Below, piece by piece: positions 42,752 through 50,114 of a DNA stretch of 64,000 nt; position 1 is the stretch's first letter, and every line of letters begins with the position of its first letter. This stretch comes from Chitinophaga sancti (GTDB taxonomy: Bacteria; Bacteroidota; Bacteroidia; Chitinophagales; Chitinophagaceae): contig NZ_CP139972.1 of the NCBI RefSeq assembly GCF_034424315.1, positions 2,418,001 through 2,482,000 of the forward strand, given 5' to 3'. The notes beneath the pieces are model-generated. The model did not search any database. It worked only from the letters and a program-made list of their open reading frames with translations, and was not told the origin of the DNA. A program made the translations under genes and the position numbers.

Positions 42752-43327
42752 ATGGATAATTACCTTGGAGAAATAAGACTCTTTGCCGGCAACTTTGCAC
42801 CTGTTGGCTGGAGTATTTGTAACGGGAACCTGGTTAATATTTCAGAAAACGAAGCATTGTACTCGCTGATAGGTACTACCTATGGCGGTGATGGCATCAC
42901 TACTTTTGCTTTGCCTGATCTTCGTCAGCGCATTGCCTGTGGACAGGGTCCATTGGCGGCTGGTTCTACTTATGTAATGGGTGAAAGTGCTGGCGTAAGC
43001 GAAGTAACGCTACTCTCCACCCAGATCCCGGCTCATACGCACAACCTGCAGGCAACTACCGATACTGCTACCAGCGGTGAGCCAACGGATAGTTTCCTTG
43101 CGAATACGAATGGTAATACCAGTGCAGCTCCTCCTCCTACTCCATATCCGGATGTAAAACTGTATACGAATCTGCCATTGCCATCGGGGCCTACAGCACC
43201 CAATGTAACACTGGATCCAACGGCATTGACCGTCACCGGGGGAACACAACCACATGATAATATGATGCCTTATGTCACCCTTAATTACATCATTGCTTTG
43301 CAAGGTGTCTATCCCAGCTTTTCTTAA
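42752..43327 (+). CDS. Phage tail-collar domain protein 3
   Basis: 191 residues, third paralogue: MDNYLGEIRLFAGNFAPVGW, SICNGNLVNISENEALYSLI, GTTYGGDGITTFALPDLRQR, IPAHTHNLQ and the end LNYIIALQGVYPSF. It has a Pro-rich insert (SAAPPPTPYPD). It starts 29 bases after copy 2, and the formyltransferase ATG follows 5 bases after its stop, so all four genes appear to be one transcript. Confidence 0.88.
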   Translation: MDNYLGEIRLFAGNFAPVGWSICNGNLVNISENEALYSLIGTTYGGDGITTFALPDLRQRIACGQGPLAAGSTYVMGESAGVSEVTLLSTQIPAHTHNLQATTDTATSGEPTDSFLANTNGNTSAAPPPTPYPDVKLYTNLPLPSGPTAPNVTLDPTALTVTGGTQPHDNMMPYVTLNYIIALQGVYPSFS

Positions 43328-43332
43328 CTGAT

Positions 43333-44223
43333 ATGACTATAGGAATTATTTCGAGCAGTGATCAGTTTCTGTCACTGGCATACACACTTGCAAATAATAA
43401 TTTGCAGGTGTGTATCTATTTTAGACCAGGCCAGGATCCTTATGTAAATGAAAAGGTAAAGGTGCTTGCGGCACGGTTTCAATTAGTGACGGGCCAACAG
43501 CACGAAGATGTGTATAATTGGGTGAAGCAGGTGAACCCTGCTGTGGTCTTTGTATATGGCTATCCCTCCCTGTTGGACGTTTCGCAATTTTCTATGCCGG
43601 CTTTTAATATTCATGCCGGGCCACTCCCCTCTTTTCGAGGTCCTGTACCTGTGTTCTGGCAGCTGAAAATGGGAATGCTCCGCTTATGCCTGAGCATCCA
43701 TGTATTAAATGAACGGTTTGATGCAGGCGCAGTAGTATGGAATAAGTATATTCCTGACCAGCCACATTATAATTATTCTTTGGTACATCAGATCTTCAGC
43801 CAGCTGGTGGTGGAGGGTGTGCATTACATATTGAATGCGCTTGTTTCGGGAAAACCGCCGGCACCCATTCCACCTGATGGAGAGAATGCTTATCATCATC
43901 GTCCTGCGGCAAAGGACGTACAGATTGACTGGAAGCAGATGTCTGCCAGGGAGATCTGTAACCTGATCCGGGCCTGTAATCCATGGAATAAGGGAGCGGC
44001 AACCAATATGAATGGGCAGCAGATAAAAATAATGGATGGTTTGCAAACGGGGATAGCAACTAAACTACCACCCGGAAGTGTTGTGCTTGAAGACACACGA
44101 TTGCTGGTAGCTGCAGGAGATGCACAGTTGATCCAGGTGAATATGCTGTTGCTGGAAGATATGTATGTGGCTGCTTACCAGGCAGCGTATTATGGTATAC
44201 AAAAAGGACTCATTTTGCAATGA
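43333..44223 (+). CDS. Formyltransferase (Fmt/ArnA-like)
   Basis: 296 residues. Formyl-tetrahydrofolate-dependent transferase fold: catalytic Asn-x-His in FNIHAGPLPSFRGPVPVFWQ and catalytic Asp in NERFDAGAVVW, followed by a C-terminal domain similar to that of methionyl-tRNA formyltransferase (AKDVQIDWKQMSAREICNLI, RACNPWNKGA). The chromosome should have a separate fmt with peptide deformylase, so this copy probably formylates an amino sugar or another small amine. It ends in the hairpin shared with the convergent lasso precursor gene. Confidence 0.82.
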   Translation: MTIGIISSSDQFLSLAYTLANNNLQVCIYFRPGQDPYVNEKVKVLAARFQLVTGQQHEDVYNWVKQVNPAVVFVYGYPSLLDVSQFSMPAFNIHAGPLPSFRGPVPVFWQLKMGMLRLCLSIHVLNERFDAGAVVWNKYIPDQPHYNYSLVHQIFSQLVVEGVHYILNALVSGKPPAPIPPDGENAYHHRPAAKDVQIDWKQMSAREICNLIRACNPWNKGAATNMNGQQIKIMDGLQTGIATKLPPGSVVLEDTRLLVAAGDAQLIQVNMLLLEDMYVAAYQAAYYGIQKGLILQ

Positions 44224-44232
44224 GTCCTTTTT
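44201..44232. terminator. Bidirectional terminator between formyltransferase and precursor 2
   Basis: AAAAAGGACTCATT-TTGC-AATGAGTCCTTTTT, perfect 14-bp stem. It overlaps the formyltransferase stop codon and sits just beyond the stop of precursor 2 on the other strand. Confidence 0.9.
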
Positions 44233-44236
44233 ATAA

Positions 44237-44365
44237 TCAGGTACTGGCTTCTGAACCAAAGTCAAAACCAGCCCCCCCATTTAAAAGGGTGAGATCATTT
44301 ACTTCAAACACATTCATATCAGGGGTTACCCAGACCGGATTGGGGGTTGTTGGCCCGTTTTCCAT
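44237..44365 (-). CDS. Lasso-peptide precursor 2 (predicted Leu1 core)
   Basis: 42 residues, second precursor, at the 3' end of the operon. The leader contains PVWVTPDMNVFEVNDLTL; W-x-x-P takes the place of the Y-x-x-P motif that binds the B1 protein. Thr sits two residues before the predicted cut. Predicted core LNGGAGFDFGSEAST (15 residues): ring from the amino group of Leu1 to Asp8. Leu at position 1 is rare (Gly is usual; citrulassin starts with Leu). Linear core minus water gives about 1410.6 Da, calculated from the sequence. It is 75 percent or more alike in the second half to precursor 1, from which it arose by tandem duplication. Too short for standard ORF callers. Confidence 0.75.
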   Translation of the reverse strand: MENGPTTPNPVWVTPDMNVFEVNDLTLLNGGAGFDFGSEAST

Positions 44366-44382
44366 TGTGTAAGAGTATTTTA

Positions 44383-44416
44383 AAAAAGGACTCATTTTGC
44401 AATAAGCCCTGGTTTT
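44383..44416. repeat. Degenerate second copy of the terminator
   Basis: AAAAAGGACTCATTTTGCAA matches 44201-44220, but the right arm has decayed (AATAAGCCCTGGTTTT instead of AATGAGTCCTTTTT). It marks the tandem duplication that produced two precursor genes, about 180 bp per unit. Confidence 0.75.
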
Positions 44417-44421
44417 AAATC

Positions 44422-44547
44422 TCAGGTGCTGGACTCTGACGCGAAATCAAAACCGACACCACCATTACCAAGGGTAACGTCATTTACTTCGTAAACTTTC
44501 AGATCGGGCGTTGTCCAAACAGGTTTTTGTTGTGCTTGTTCGTTCAT
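44422..44547 (-). CDS. Lasso-peptide precursor 1 (predicted Gly1 core)
   Basis: 41 residues, starting with an ATG 20 bases after the cyclase stop. The leader MNEQAQQKPVWTTPDLKVYE, then VNDVTL has W-x-x-P-D-L and Thr at position -2. Predicted core GNGGVGFDFASESST: Gly1, Asp8 (8-membered ring) and a seven-residue tail ending Ser-Ser-Thr. Calculated mass after ring closure is about 1412.58 Da. Other cuts would place Asp or Glu at a less suitable position: starting at the fourth Gly puts Glu at position 9 but leaves a three-residue tail. The C-terminal Ser/Thr is a plausible target of the kinase. Confidence 0.82.
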   Translation of the reverse strand: MNEQAQQKPVWTTPDLKVYEVNDVTLGNGGVGFDFASESST

Positions 44548-44566
44548 GCTTGTTTGTTTTTAATTG

Positions 44567-46390
44567 TTAGGGAATTATATATCCTTTCTGTGACAATTCG
44601 GTTAGGACTTCACTTGCTATTACAGACTGGTTAGTTCTGAGGATTGCCACATCTTTTCTATTCGTGTCATTTAAAGTTAATCCATCTCTTGTTAAATAAC
44701 GCTGAAATGCCAGCAGATGTTTATCGGAGTTTGCAATGTCCCTGATATAAGCCCGCTCCTTGTGAATGCGGGAAATATAATCAGGAGAATACATGCCTTT
44801 ATCCTTTCTCCACAATACTTCGGGTGGCACTATTCCCTCCATGGTATGCCGGATCAGGCTTCTTTTATATCCGCCTTTTACAAACAGGTGCATGGGGATG
44901 TCAATCATAAATTCCATGATCTGTTTATCTAACAGCGGCACGGCACTTTGCATACCGAATCTTTCATTACGCTTCGCAAGCAGGGCCGGGAATAAGCCCG
45001 TTCTGCCATTGCGGAGGTTGTCGCACATATGTGCAGTAATATCACTCACCGAACCGAAGGACAAGCCCTTGCTATACTTTTGAAAAAACAAGTCCTGCAG
45101 AAAAGGTGCTTCCGCGGTGGTTGTTACACTCCGCTTTGCTGACTGGGTCATTATTTCCCGTTTTATAACTGCAGCAATTCTCTTTCCTTCTCTATCAGCG
45201 AACTGTTTTACCAGTTTCCATGCCCCCAGCAATCGTCCGCTTTTCACCAGGTTATAAATAACCGGATTGCCTTTCCAGGACACCCAATGATCCCCACCAA
45301 AGCCGGTGTATAATACTCCTACCTGGTGTTCCTTTGCTGCCTCCAGGATCGCATGGTCCATATAGTAGAATACGTTGGGGAACGTTTCGTCGCGTTCGAA
45401 AGCAGCTACAATACCGTCAAAAGGCCCGTAGGCGTTTGCCGTTATATATGTTTGGATAAGATTGGGGCAATGCCTGCCTATCACATCTATATAATAACGT
45501 TCATCTTCTTCTTCAGGATGATGCTTTTCCGGTAGTATAGCAGAAAAGGCATGTAGGGCCTTGTTCTTTTTCTGTAATACATCAGCCAGCACGCAGGCAA
45601 CGGCTGAAGAATCCAGCCCTCCACTCAGGGTGATGCCAATTGGTTTATCAGTATTCAACCTGTTGCTGACGGCCTCGTAGAGCAGCGCTTTCAGGCATTC
45701 ATACCAATCTTCATCTTTTCTAAATTTATACCTGCCACCTGCAGGCTCCCAGTATTTCCGGATACTCATAATGCCATTGGCGAGTATGAGGGTATTGCCA
45801 CCGCACAAGTTCCATACATCTGCATCATAAGTGGCGGCCGGACACGACTGCCGGAAGTAATATTCTATCAGGCTAACTTCGTTAAATCGTGCGGGAGTTG
45901 GTTTAAATGCTTCCACTCCTTTTTGCTCACTGCAAAATATGAAAACTTCCGGTGAATCGTAATAATATAAGGTACGAAAACCGATATGATCTGTTGCCAG
46001 AAAACATTGCTGCCGGGTTTTATCCCAGATACAGATAGCGAATTCACCTTCCAGGTGAGCTACACATGCCTCTTTCCATTTATTCCAGGCATGCTGGAGC
46101 AATACAAGATCGGAACATTGCGCTGGCGCCCCCGTCTTTTGTAAAAGGGAATGCCTGTTATCCAGGCGTATGTCCGCAGTGATCACAAGGTCTTCTGTTT
46201 CCAGGGGCACCTGTTGTTGCAGTTCTGACACATTCATTGCCAGCTTAAAATGGGCCAGGGCGATATATTGATTGGTCCAGACATCCATTCCATCTATGGC
46301 ACGGTGATGCAGCACATTACGGATTTGTGGAATTATTACCGGGTCAAGTGGCTTGCGGCTCTTATTAATTATACCGAATATGGCACTCAT
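44567..46390 (-). CDS. Lasso-peptide macrolactam synthetase (asparagine-synthetase-like, C protein)
   Basis: 607 residues. N-terminal glutaminase-like domain starting MSAIFGIINKSRKPLDP: the catalytic Cys2 of asparagine synthetases is replaced by Ser, as expected for lasso cyclases, which do not need ammonia. Synthetase domain with PP-loop ITLSGGLDSSAVACVLADVL and later LYTGFGGDHWVSW and LWRKDKGMYSPDYISR. It activates the Asp8 side chain by adenylation to form the ring. In transcription order it follows B2 by three bases and precedes the precursors. An ordinary asparagine synthetase is unlikely because of the Ser2 change and the gene context. Confidence 0.9.
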   Translation of the reverse strand: MSAIFGIINKSRKPLDPVIIPQIRNVLHHRAIDGMDVWTNQYIALAHFKLAMNVSELQQQVPLETEDLVITADIRLDNRHSLLQKTGAPAQCSDLVLLQHAWNKWKEACVAHLEGEFAICIWDKTRQQCFLATDHIGFRTLYYYDSPEVFIFCSEQKGVEAFKPTPARFNEVSLIEYYFRQSCPAATYDADVWNLCGGNTLILANGIMSIRKYWEPAGGRYKFRKDEDWYECLKALLYEAVSNRLNTDKPIGITLSGGLDSSAVACVLADVLQKKNKALHAFSAILPEKHHPEEEDERYYIDVIGRHCPNLIQTYITANAYGPFDGIVAAFERDETFPNVFYYMDHAILEAAKEHQVGVLYTGFGGDHWVSWKGNPVIYNLVKSGRLLGAWKLVKQFADREGKRIAAVIKREIMTQSAKRSVTTTAEAPFLQDLFFQKYSKGLSFGSVSDITAHMCDNLRNGRTGLFPALLAKRNERFGMQSAVPLLDKQIMEFMIDIPMHLFVKGGYKRSLIRHTMEGIVPPEVLWRKDKGMYSPDYISRIHKERAYIRDIANSDKHLLAFQRYLTRDGLTLNDTNRKDVAILRTNQSVIASEVLTELSQKGYIIP

Positions 46391-46393
46391 GGT

Positions 46394-46813
46394 TCAACTC
46401 TTGAAACAAGCAATAACAGTAAATTGTTCTAAATGTTTATTTCCTGTTACAACATGATTTCCACATTGCAACCATGCATGAGCATTGAAGTTCCCTTTCT
46501 GCATGTTCTTACTCACACCAAAAAAGACAGTGCTGTTCATACGGCGGGCCTTAAGCATTAGTTTGCCAGCCAGTGCCTGTTCAAAGCATTCAGTACGCCA
46601 GGGAGATCTCTTGCCAGCCCGCCGGATAGCTGTTCCGATACAACGCAACCTGTCCTTTGAATAATGCAATCCTTCAGCCTCACCCTGAGCAGGAAATGTC
46701 TTTTTCCCGAGGATGGGTGCCAGTTTTCTGAAAGGTAGAAAAAGGAGCATGGTTCTGGCCAGTGCCAGCCATATCCAGGCTTCTGTGAACATTCTCAGGT
46801 CTGTTGTTTTCAT
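46394..46813 (-). CDS. Lasso-peptide B2 leader peptidase (transglutaminase-like)
   Basis: 139 residues, transglutaminase-like cysteine protease that removes the leader. Catalytic Cys in PWRTECFEQALAGKLMLKAR and His in NFNAHAWLQCGNHVVTGNKH (HAW), the layout of lasso B2 proteins. An N-terminal hydrophobic stretch (AWIWLALARTMLLFLPF) may touch the membrane. It is a separate protein from B1, which lies across the divergent promoter. The ATG overlaps the kinase stop by four bases, showing translational coupling. Confidence 0.9.
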   Translation of the reverse strand: MKTTDLRMFTEAWIWLALARTMLLFLPFRKLAPILGKKTFPAQGEAEGLHYSKDRLRCIGTAIRRAGKRSPWRTECFEQALAGKLMLKARRMNSTVFFGVSKNMQKGNFNAHAWLQCGNHVVTGNKHLEQFTVIACFKS

Positions 46814-47712
46814 AAAAGGGAGATTACATGCGACAGCAAATCATCCGGGGCGCAATTTACCGGTCTGGCTATCTGGTATACATCTACGTTCTGCAACAGT
46901 TGTGTAATGGTCTTAAATTTTAGTACGCGCATTTTGGAACTATTGAAAAATGAGGGTTTATAGATATGTTCTACAACTGCCTCAAATGCATTGCCGCCGC
47001 TGAGCCGTTCTGTTGTAAAACCGTTATTCTCACTTAGTTTTAATAAAATTACCCTGTTTATAGGATATTGATGAGGGTCAAAATCATCGTGAAAGAAGAG
47101 GCCATATTTCTCCATGCCCGGCATGATGGGGAAAGAGCGGTCTTCGTATGCCAGTGCCTGCATGCTCTGTTCCCACAGCTTGATCATGGGATAAGATGCG
47201 ATACCATGCATGGCGGAACCGGCTCCCTCAGCCAGCACAACGATATCATCACTAAATATACGATATTGTTTATTCAACAACCCTGCGAGTGTGGTAGACT
47301 TACCCGCACCTGAGCGACCTGCAATCAGCGTGAGTTTGCCATCAATCAGCACTGAACCGGTGTGCATGGGGATGATACCGCGTTGCTGCAGGATCCCCGC
47401 CATACCAGCTGCCAGTACAAACAGGCGAAGCATGCGCATTTCACAATCTTCATAATCCGGGTGCATAATAATTGTATGTCCTCCGCTTACATAATATCTT
47501 CCTGTATCCGGCACGGTAATGAGCAATTCACTATCGTTCATGACATATGAGATTCTTCCGGTACTGAAGGAACATCCATCGGGAACAGCAGGTACTTTAC
47601 CCAGCCGGATATTCACGTGAGCCTGCTCGAAAGAGGGAACAGGGGATAATTCGGGAAAGGGAATTTCAGATTGTATATTCAATCCAAATCCATAATAAGT
47701 ATAAGTGGACAC
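46810..47712 (-). CDS. HPr-kinase-like protein of lasso cluster
   Basis: 300 residues with a GTG start at 47712. The P-loop GRSGAGKSTTLAGLL (near residue 135) and following FSDDIVVLAE acidic region mark the HPr kinase fold; the HPr-specific N-terminal domain is absent. Such proteins in lasso clusters (paeninodin group) phosphorylate the side chain of the C-terminal Ser of the precursor. Both precursors here end Ser-Thr, so a Thr or Ser hydroxyl at the C-terminus is the likely acceptor (inference). It is the first gene of the minus-strand operon. Confidence 0.85.
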   Translation of the reverse strand: MSTYTYYGFGLNIQSEIPFPELSPVPSFEQAHVNIRLGKVPAVPDGCSFSTGRISYVMNDSELLITVPDTGRYYVSGGHTIIMHPDYEDCEMRMLRLFVLAAGMAGILQQRGIIPMHTGSVLIDGKLTLIAGRSGAGKSTTLAGLLNKQYRIFSDDIVVLAEGAGSAMHGIASYPMIKLWEQSMQALAYEDRSFPIMPGMEKYGLFFHDDFDPHQYPINRVILLKLSENNGFTTERLSGGNAFEAVVEHIYKPSFFNSSKMRVLKFKTITQLLQNVDVYQIARPVNCAPDDLLSHVISLL

Positions 47713-47779
47713 GGGGCGTTACAAGTTATTTAATTATTTTGCAATAATACTTATTTTTACCAAACAAAATCCCACTTCC
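47713..47779. promoter_or_regulatory. Divergent promoter region of the lasso cluster
   Basis: 67 bp between the kinase GTG and the B1 ATG, AT-rich. Both operons must start here. On the plus strand TATTTTG is a shortened form of the -7 box; no consensus box was confirmed for the minus strand. Confidence 0.4.
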
Positions 47780-48055
47780 ATGCACCCTGATACTATTATT
47801 AGTAGAAATGAAGAAAAATTTATGATCAGTACTCTTGGAAATGAAGTCGTGTTAATGGATATTCAACAAGGTCATTACATAAATATTAACCCGGTGGGCA
47901 GTACAATCTGGAATAAGCTGTCCACCCCGGTATCTGTGAAAAATCTTATTACATCATTGGTAGAAGAGTTTAGTGTTTCACCTACTCAATGTGAAAATGA
48001 CACCATGCAATTTTTGCAGAAATTAGAACAGCATCATATGCTTAAAATACAATAA
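47780..48055 (+). CDS. Lasso-peptide B1 (PqqD-like recognition element)
   Basis: 91 residues from the ATG at 47780; an in-frame start upstream would lie in the promoter region. RRE fold: SRNEEKFMISTLGNEVVLMD, then GHYININPVGSTIWNKLSTP, then VKNLITSLVEEFSVSPTQCE, typical of PqqD/B1 proteins that bind the leader and hand it to B2. The last A of its stop codon TAA (position 48055) is also the first base of the next gene's ATG. Confidence 0.88.
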   Translation: MHPDTIISRNEEKFMISTLGNEVVLMDIQQGHYININPVGSTIWNKLSTPVSVKNLITSLVEEFSVSPTQCENDTMQFLQKLEQHHMLKIQ

Positions 48056-49188
48056 TGCAAATAGAAGATATCAGCAAAACATACTCGGCTGAAATTGCCT
48101 ATGTCATTCTATGCTGCAGGGTTTTTATCAGGACATCGTCCGAAGAAGAATTAGAGCAGTACGTAAAGGCACATGAATTGAACTGGGACGAAGTGTACCG
48201 CCTCGCAGCATTTCATCGTGTGCGGCCTATTGTCTATAAGGTGATTAATAATAACAGTAATATTCCTGCTGCCGCTTTACTGAGATTTCGAAATTATTGT
48301 CATGCGTTATCTGTATTTGCTTTTGAACGGCAGGTGGAATCAAGGCGTATTCAACAGTTACTACAGCAGCAGGGTATCTTTGTAAGGTTGTACAAAGGAC
48401 TGGATTTTGCCCAGATGGCTTATGCCGGCGATATCAGTATGCGTGAGTTCACGGATATGGATATGATGATTGATGCCAGACGCATGCCCGAACTGGTGGG
48501 CCTGATGACCGCAGAAGGATATACCTGTACACAGGGTGAATATATACGACGCTTTCCGGGGGATTATGTAACGAACAAAAAAGACATTTGTTTTTATAAG
48601 CGAAGTCCGATGGGCCGATTATTTGGGTTTGAGTTTCATCATCGGCCAACCGGATATTTCATGGATCAATCTATTGGATTTAAAGAGTTGTTTGGACCCG
48701 ATTATCTGAATAGCTCCTCTCCTATTTCCCATGAGCAATATTACAGGCTGATGGTTTTACACCACGGTGCTAGTGATTATTATCCAAATCTGAGATCTTT
48801 GGTAGATTTAGTGATGTTGTCTCAGAATAGAGTATTGGATGTTCTGCCAGGACTGCGACGTTATGAAAGGCTTGGACAGGAACTAGCCACGCGATTATTA
48901 GGTTGCCCGGCAGCCAGGATGCCGACAGATCGGGCAATGATAAAATGTGCTGATCTGATTGCTAAGTGGCAGCTAACCGGTACACCTCGCTGTTACCGGG
49001 AGAGAATTTATATGCATATCAGGTTTAGTGCTTCCATATCTGGCAGGCTACGATTAATGCTAAGATCATTGCAATATTTCTCTCTACCCAATGAGCGGGA
49101 TATTAATAACATACAATTGCCCTATTTCAAAGTCTATTACCTGGCAAAACTGCTTCGATTGCTGGGATTTAGGAAAGCTTTTAACTGA
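48055..49188 (+). CDS. Nucleotidyltransferase family protein of lasso cluster
   Basis: 377 residues, NTP_transf_5-type fold. Key segment VRLYKGLDFAQMAYAGDISM, then REFTDMDMMIDARRMPELV, with the G-x-D and D-x-D metal-binding acids; later FEFHHRPTGYFMD and LHHGASDYYPNLRSLVDLVM. Similar genes accompany kinase-containing lasso clusters (paeninodin group) and are thought to act on the phosphorylated peptide; the reaction is not settled. It overlaps the B1 gene by one base and is the last gene of the plus-strand operon. Confidence 0.82.
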   Translation: MQIEDISKTYSAEIAYVILCCRVFIRTSSEEELEQYVKAHELNWDEVYRLAAFHRVRPIVYKVINNNSNIPAAALLRFRNYCHALSVFAFERQVESRRIQQLLQQQGIFVRLYKGLDFAQMAYAGDISMREFTDMDMMIDARRMPELVGLMTAEGYTCTQGEYIRRFPGDYVTNKKDICFYKRSPMGRLFGFEFHHRPTGYFMDQSIGFKELFGPDYLNSSSPISHEQYYRLMVLHHGASDYYPNLRSLVDLVMLSQNRVLDVLPGLRRYERLGQELATRLLGCPAARMPTDRAMIKCADLIAKWQLTGTPRCYRERIYMHIRFSASISGRLRLMLRSLQYFSLPNERDINNIQLPYFKVYYLAKLLRLLGFRKAFN

Positions 49189-49248
49189 ATCCGGAAAATG
49201 TACCATAAAAACCGTTGGATGTGTTCCTGCTACCTGTGAGCAGGGATA

Positions 49249-49256
49249 TAATTTTG
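49249..49256 (+). promoter_or_regulatory. -7 box before SDR gene
   Basis: TAATTTTG matches TAnnTTTG exactly, 20 bases before the ATG at 49277. It separates this gene from the lasso operon. Confidence 0.45.
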
Positions 49257-49276
49257 TGCCTGTTAAATCACTTATT

Positions 49277-50002
49277 ATGAAAACAGTATTGATAACAGGA
49301 GCAAATAAGAGTATCGGTTTTGAAACAGCAAAGCAATTATTAGGTGTAGGATATTACGTATACCTGGGATGCAGGGACCTGGCAAAAGGTGAGCAGGCAG
49401 TAAAACAACTGCAGTCCATGGGCCTCAACCAGGTGGAACCCATTGTGATCGATGTAGATAATATAGCCTCAATACGGGCAGCCCGTGGGCAGATCAAGGC
49501 CCTGGATGTGTTGATCAATAATGCGGGGATTAGTGGAGGAATGTCGCAGAGCAGTACAGAAACAGAGATTAATGTATTTAGAGACGTGTTTGAAACGAAC
49601 TTCTTTGGTGTCGTGGAAGTGACACAGGCATTCATAGACCTGTTAAAACAGTCAGCAGCGCCCCGTATTGTCAATGTGACATCCGGCCTGGGATCTCTGA
49701 CCTGCCAGAGTGATCCGGATTATGTGCATTACCAGGTGAAACCGGTGACGTATGTTACATCCAAGGCAGCCATGAATGCATATACCATTGTGCTGGCTTA
49801 TGAACTTAGAGATACAGCGTTCAAGGTAAATGCCGTAGATCCTTGTTATACGGCTACCGATTTTAACAATCATAGTGGTCCGGGAACAGTGCAGGATGCG
49901 GCGGCAAGGGTAGTGAAAGCTGCGGTGCTGGGGCCTGATGGCGCAACAGGGCAGTTTTTTAGTGATGATAATGCACCAGAGACTGGAATTAGTCCCTGGT
50001 AA
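49277..50002 (+). CDS. Short-chain dehydrogenase/reductase
   Basis: 241 residues from the ATG at 49277, where the Rossmann motif begins (MKTVLITGANKSIGFETAKQ); a longer frame starts inside the upstream gene. TGxxxGxG is TGANKSIG, NNAG motif in VLINNAGISGG and catalytic Tyr-x-x-x-Lys in VTYVTSKAAMNAY with Ser in NVTSGLGSL. It is the carbonyl-reductase-like SDR type found again at 55815-56567; substrate unknown. A -7 box before it suggests independent transcription. Confidence 0.9.
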   Translation: MKTVLITGANKSIGFETAKQLLGVGYYVYLGCRDLAKGEQAVKQLQSMGLNQVEPIVIDVDNIASIRAARGQIKALDVLINNAGISGGMSQSSTETEINVFRDVFETNFFGVVEVTQAFIDLLKQSAAPRIVNVTSGLGSLTCQSDPDYVHYQVKPVTYVTSKAAMNAYTIVLAYELRDTAFKVNAVDPCYTATDFNNHSGPGTVQDAAARVVKAAVLGPDGATGQFFSDDNAPETGISPW

Positions 50003-50009
50003 TATATAA

Positions 50010-50107
50010 GGGCTGACTAAAAGGCAAAATGAAGGCGATAAGAATAGCGAAAAGCCATTTCATCTCCATCACCCCACCCGAGAAGGGGGTACCCTTTTTG
50101 TCAGCCC
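50010..50107. terminator. Long inverted repeat between convergent genes
   Basis: GGGCTGAC at 50010 pairs with GTCAGCCC at 50100-50107, flanked by AAGG/CCTT; an 82-bp loop with further short stems intervenes. Serves both the SDR (+) and SRPBCC (-) genes. Confidence 0.5.
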
Positions 50108-50114
50108 CTTTTAT

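Noticed and set aside
43333..44223. Formyltransferase as the housekeeping methionyl-tRNA formyltransferase
   Set aside because: No deformylase or ribosomal neighbour is present and it is fourth in a tail-collar transcript, so a specialised role is more likely, although the family cannot be fixed by reading alone.
44341..44416. Possible third small peptide between the two precursors
   Set aside because: The stretch holds only the decayed terminator copy; no start codon gives a leader-like frame.
49091..49276. Longer start of the SDR gene overlapping the nucleotidyltransferase
   Set aside because: A consensus -7 box and the beginning of the Rossmann fold both point to the ATG at 49277.
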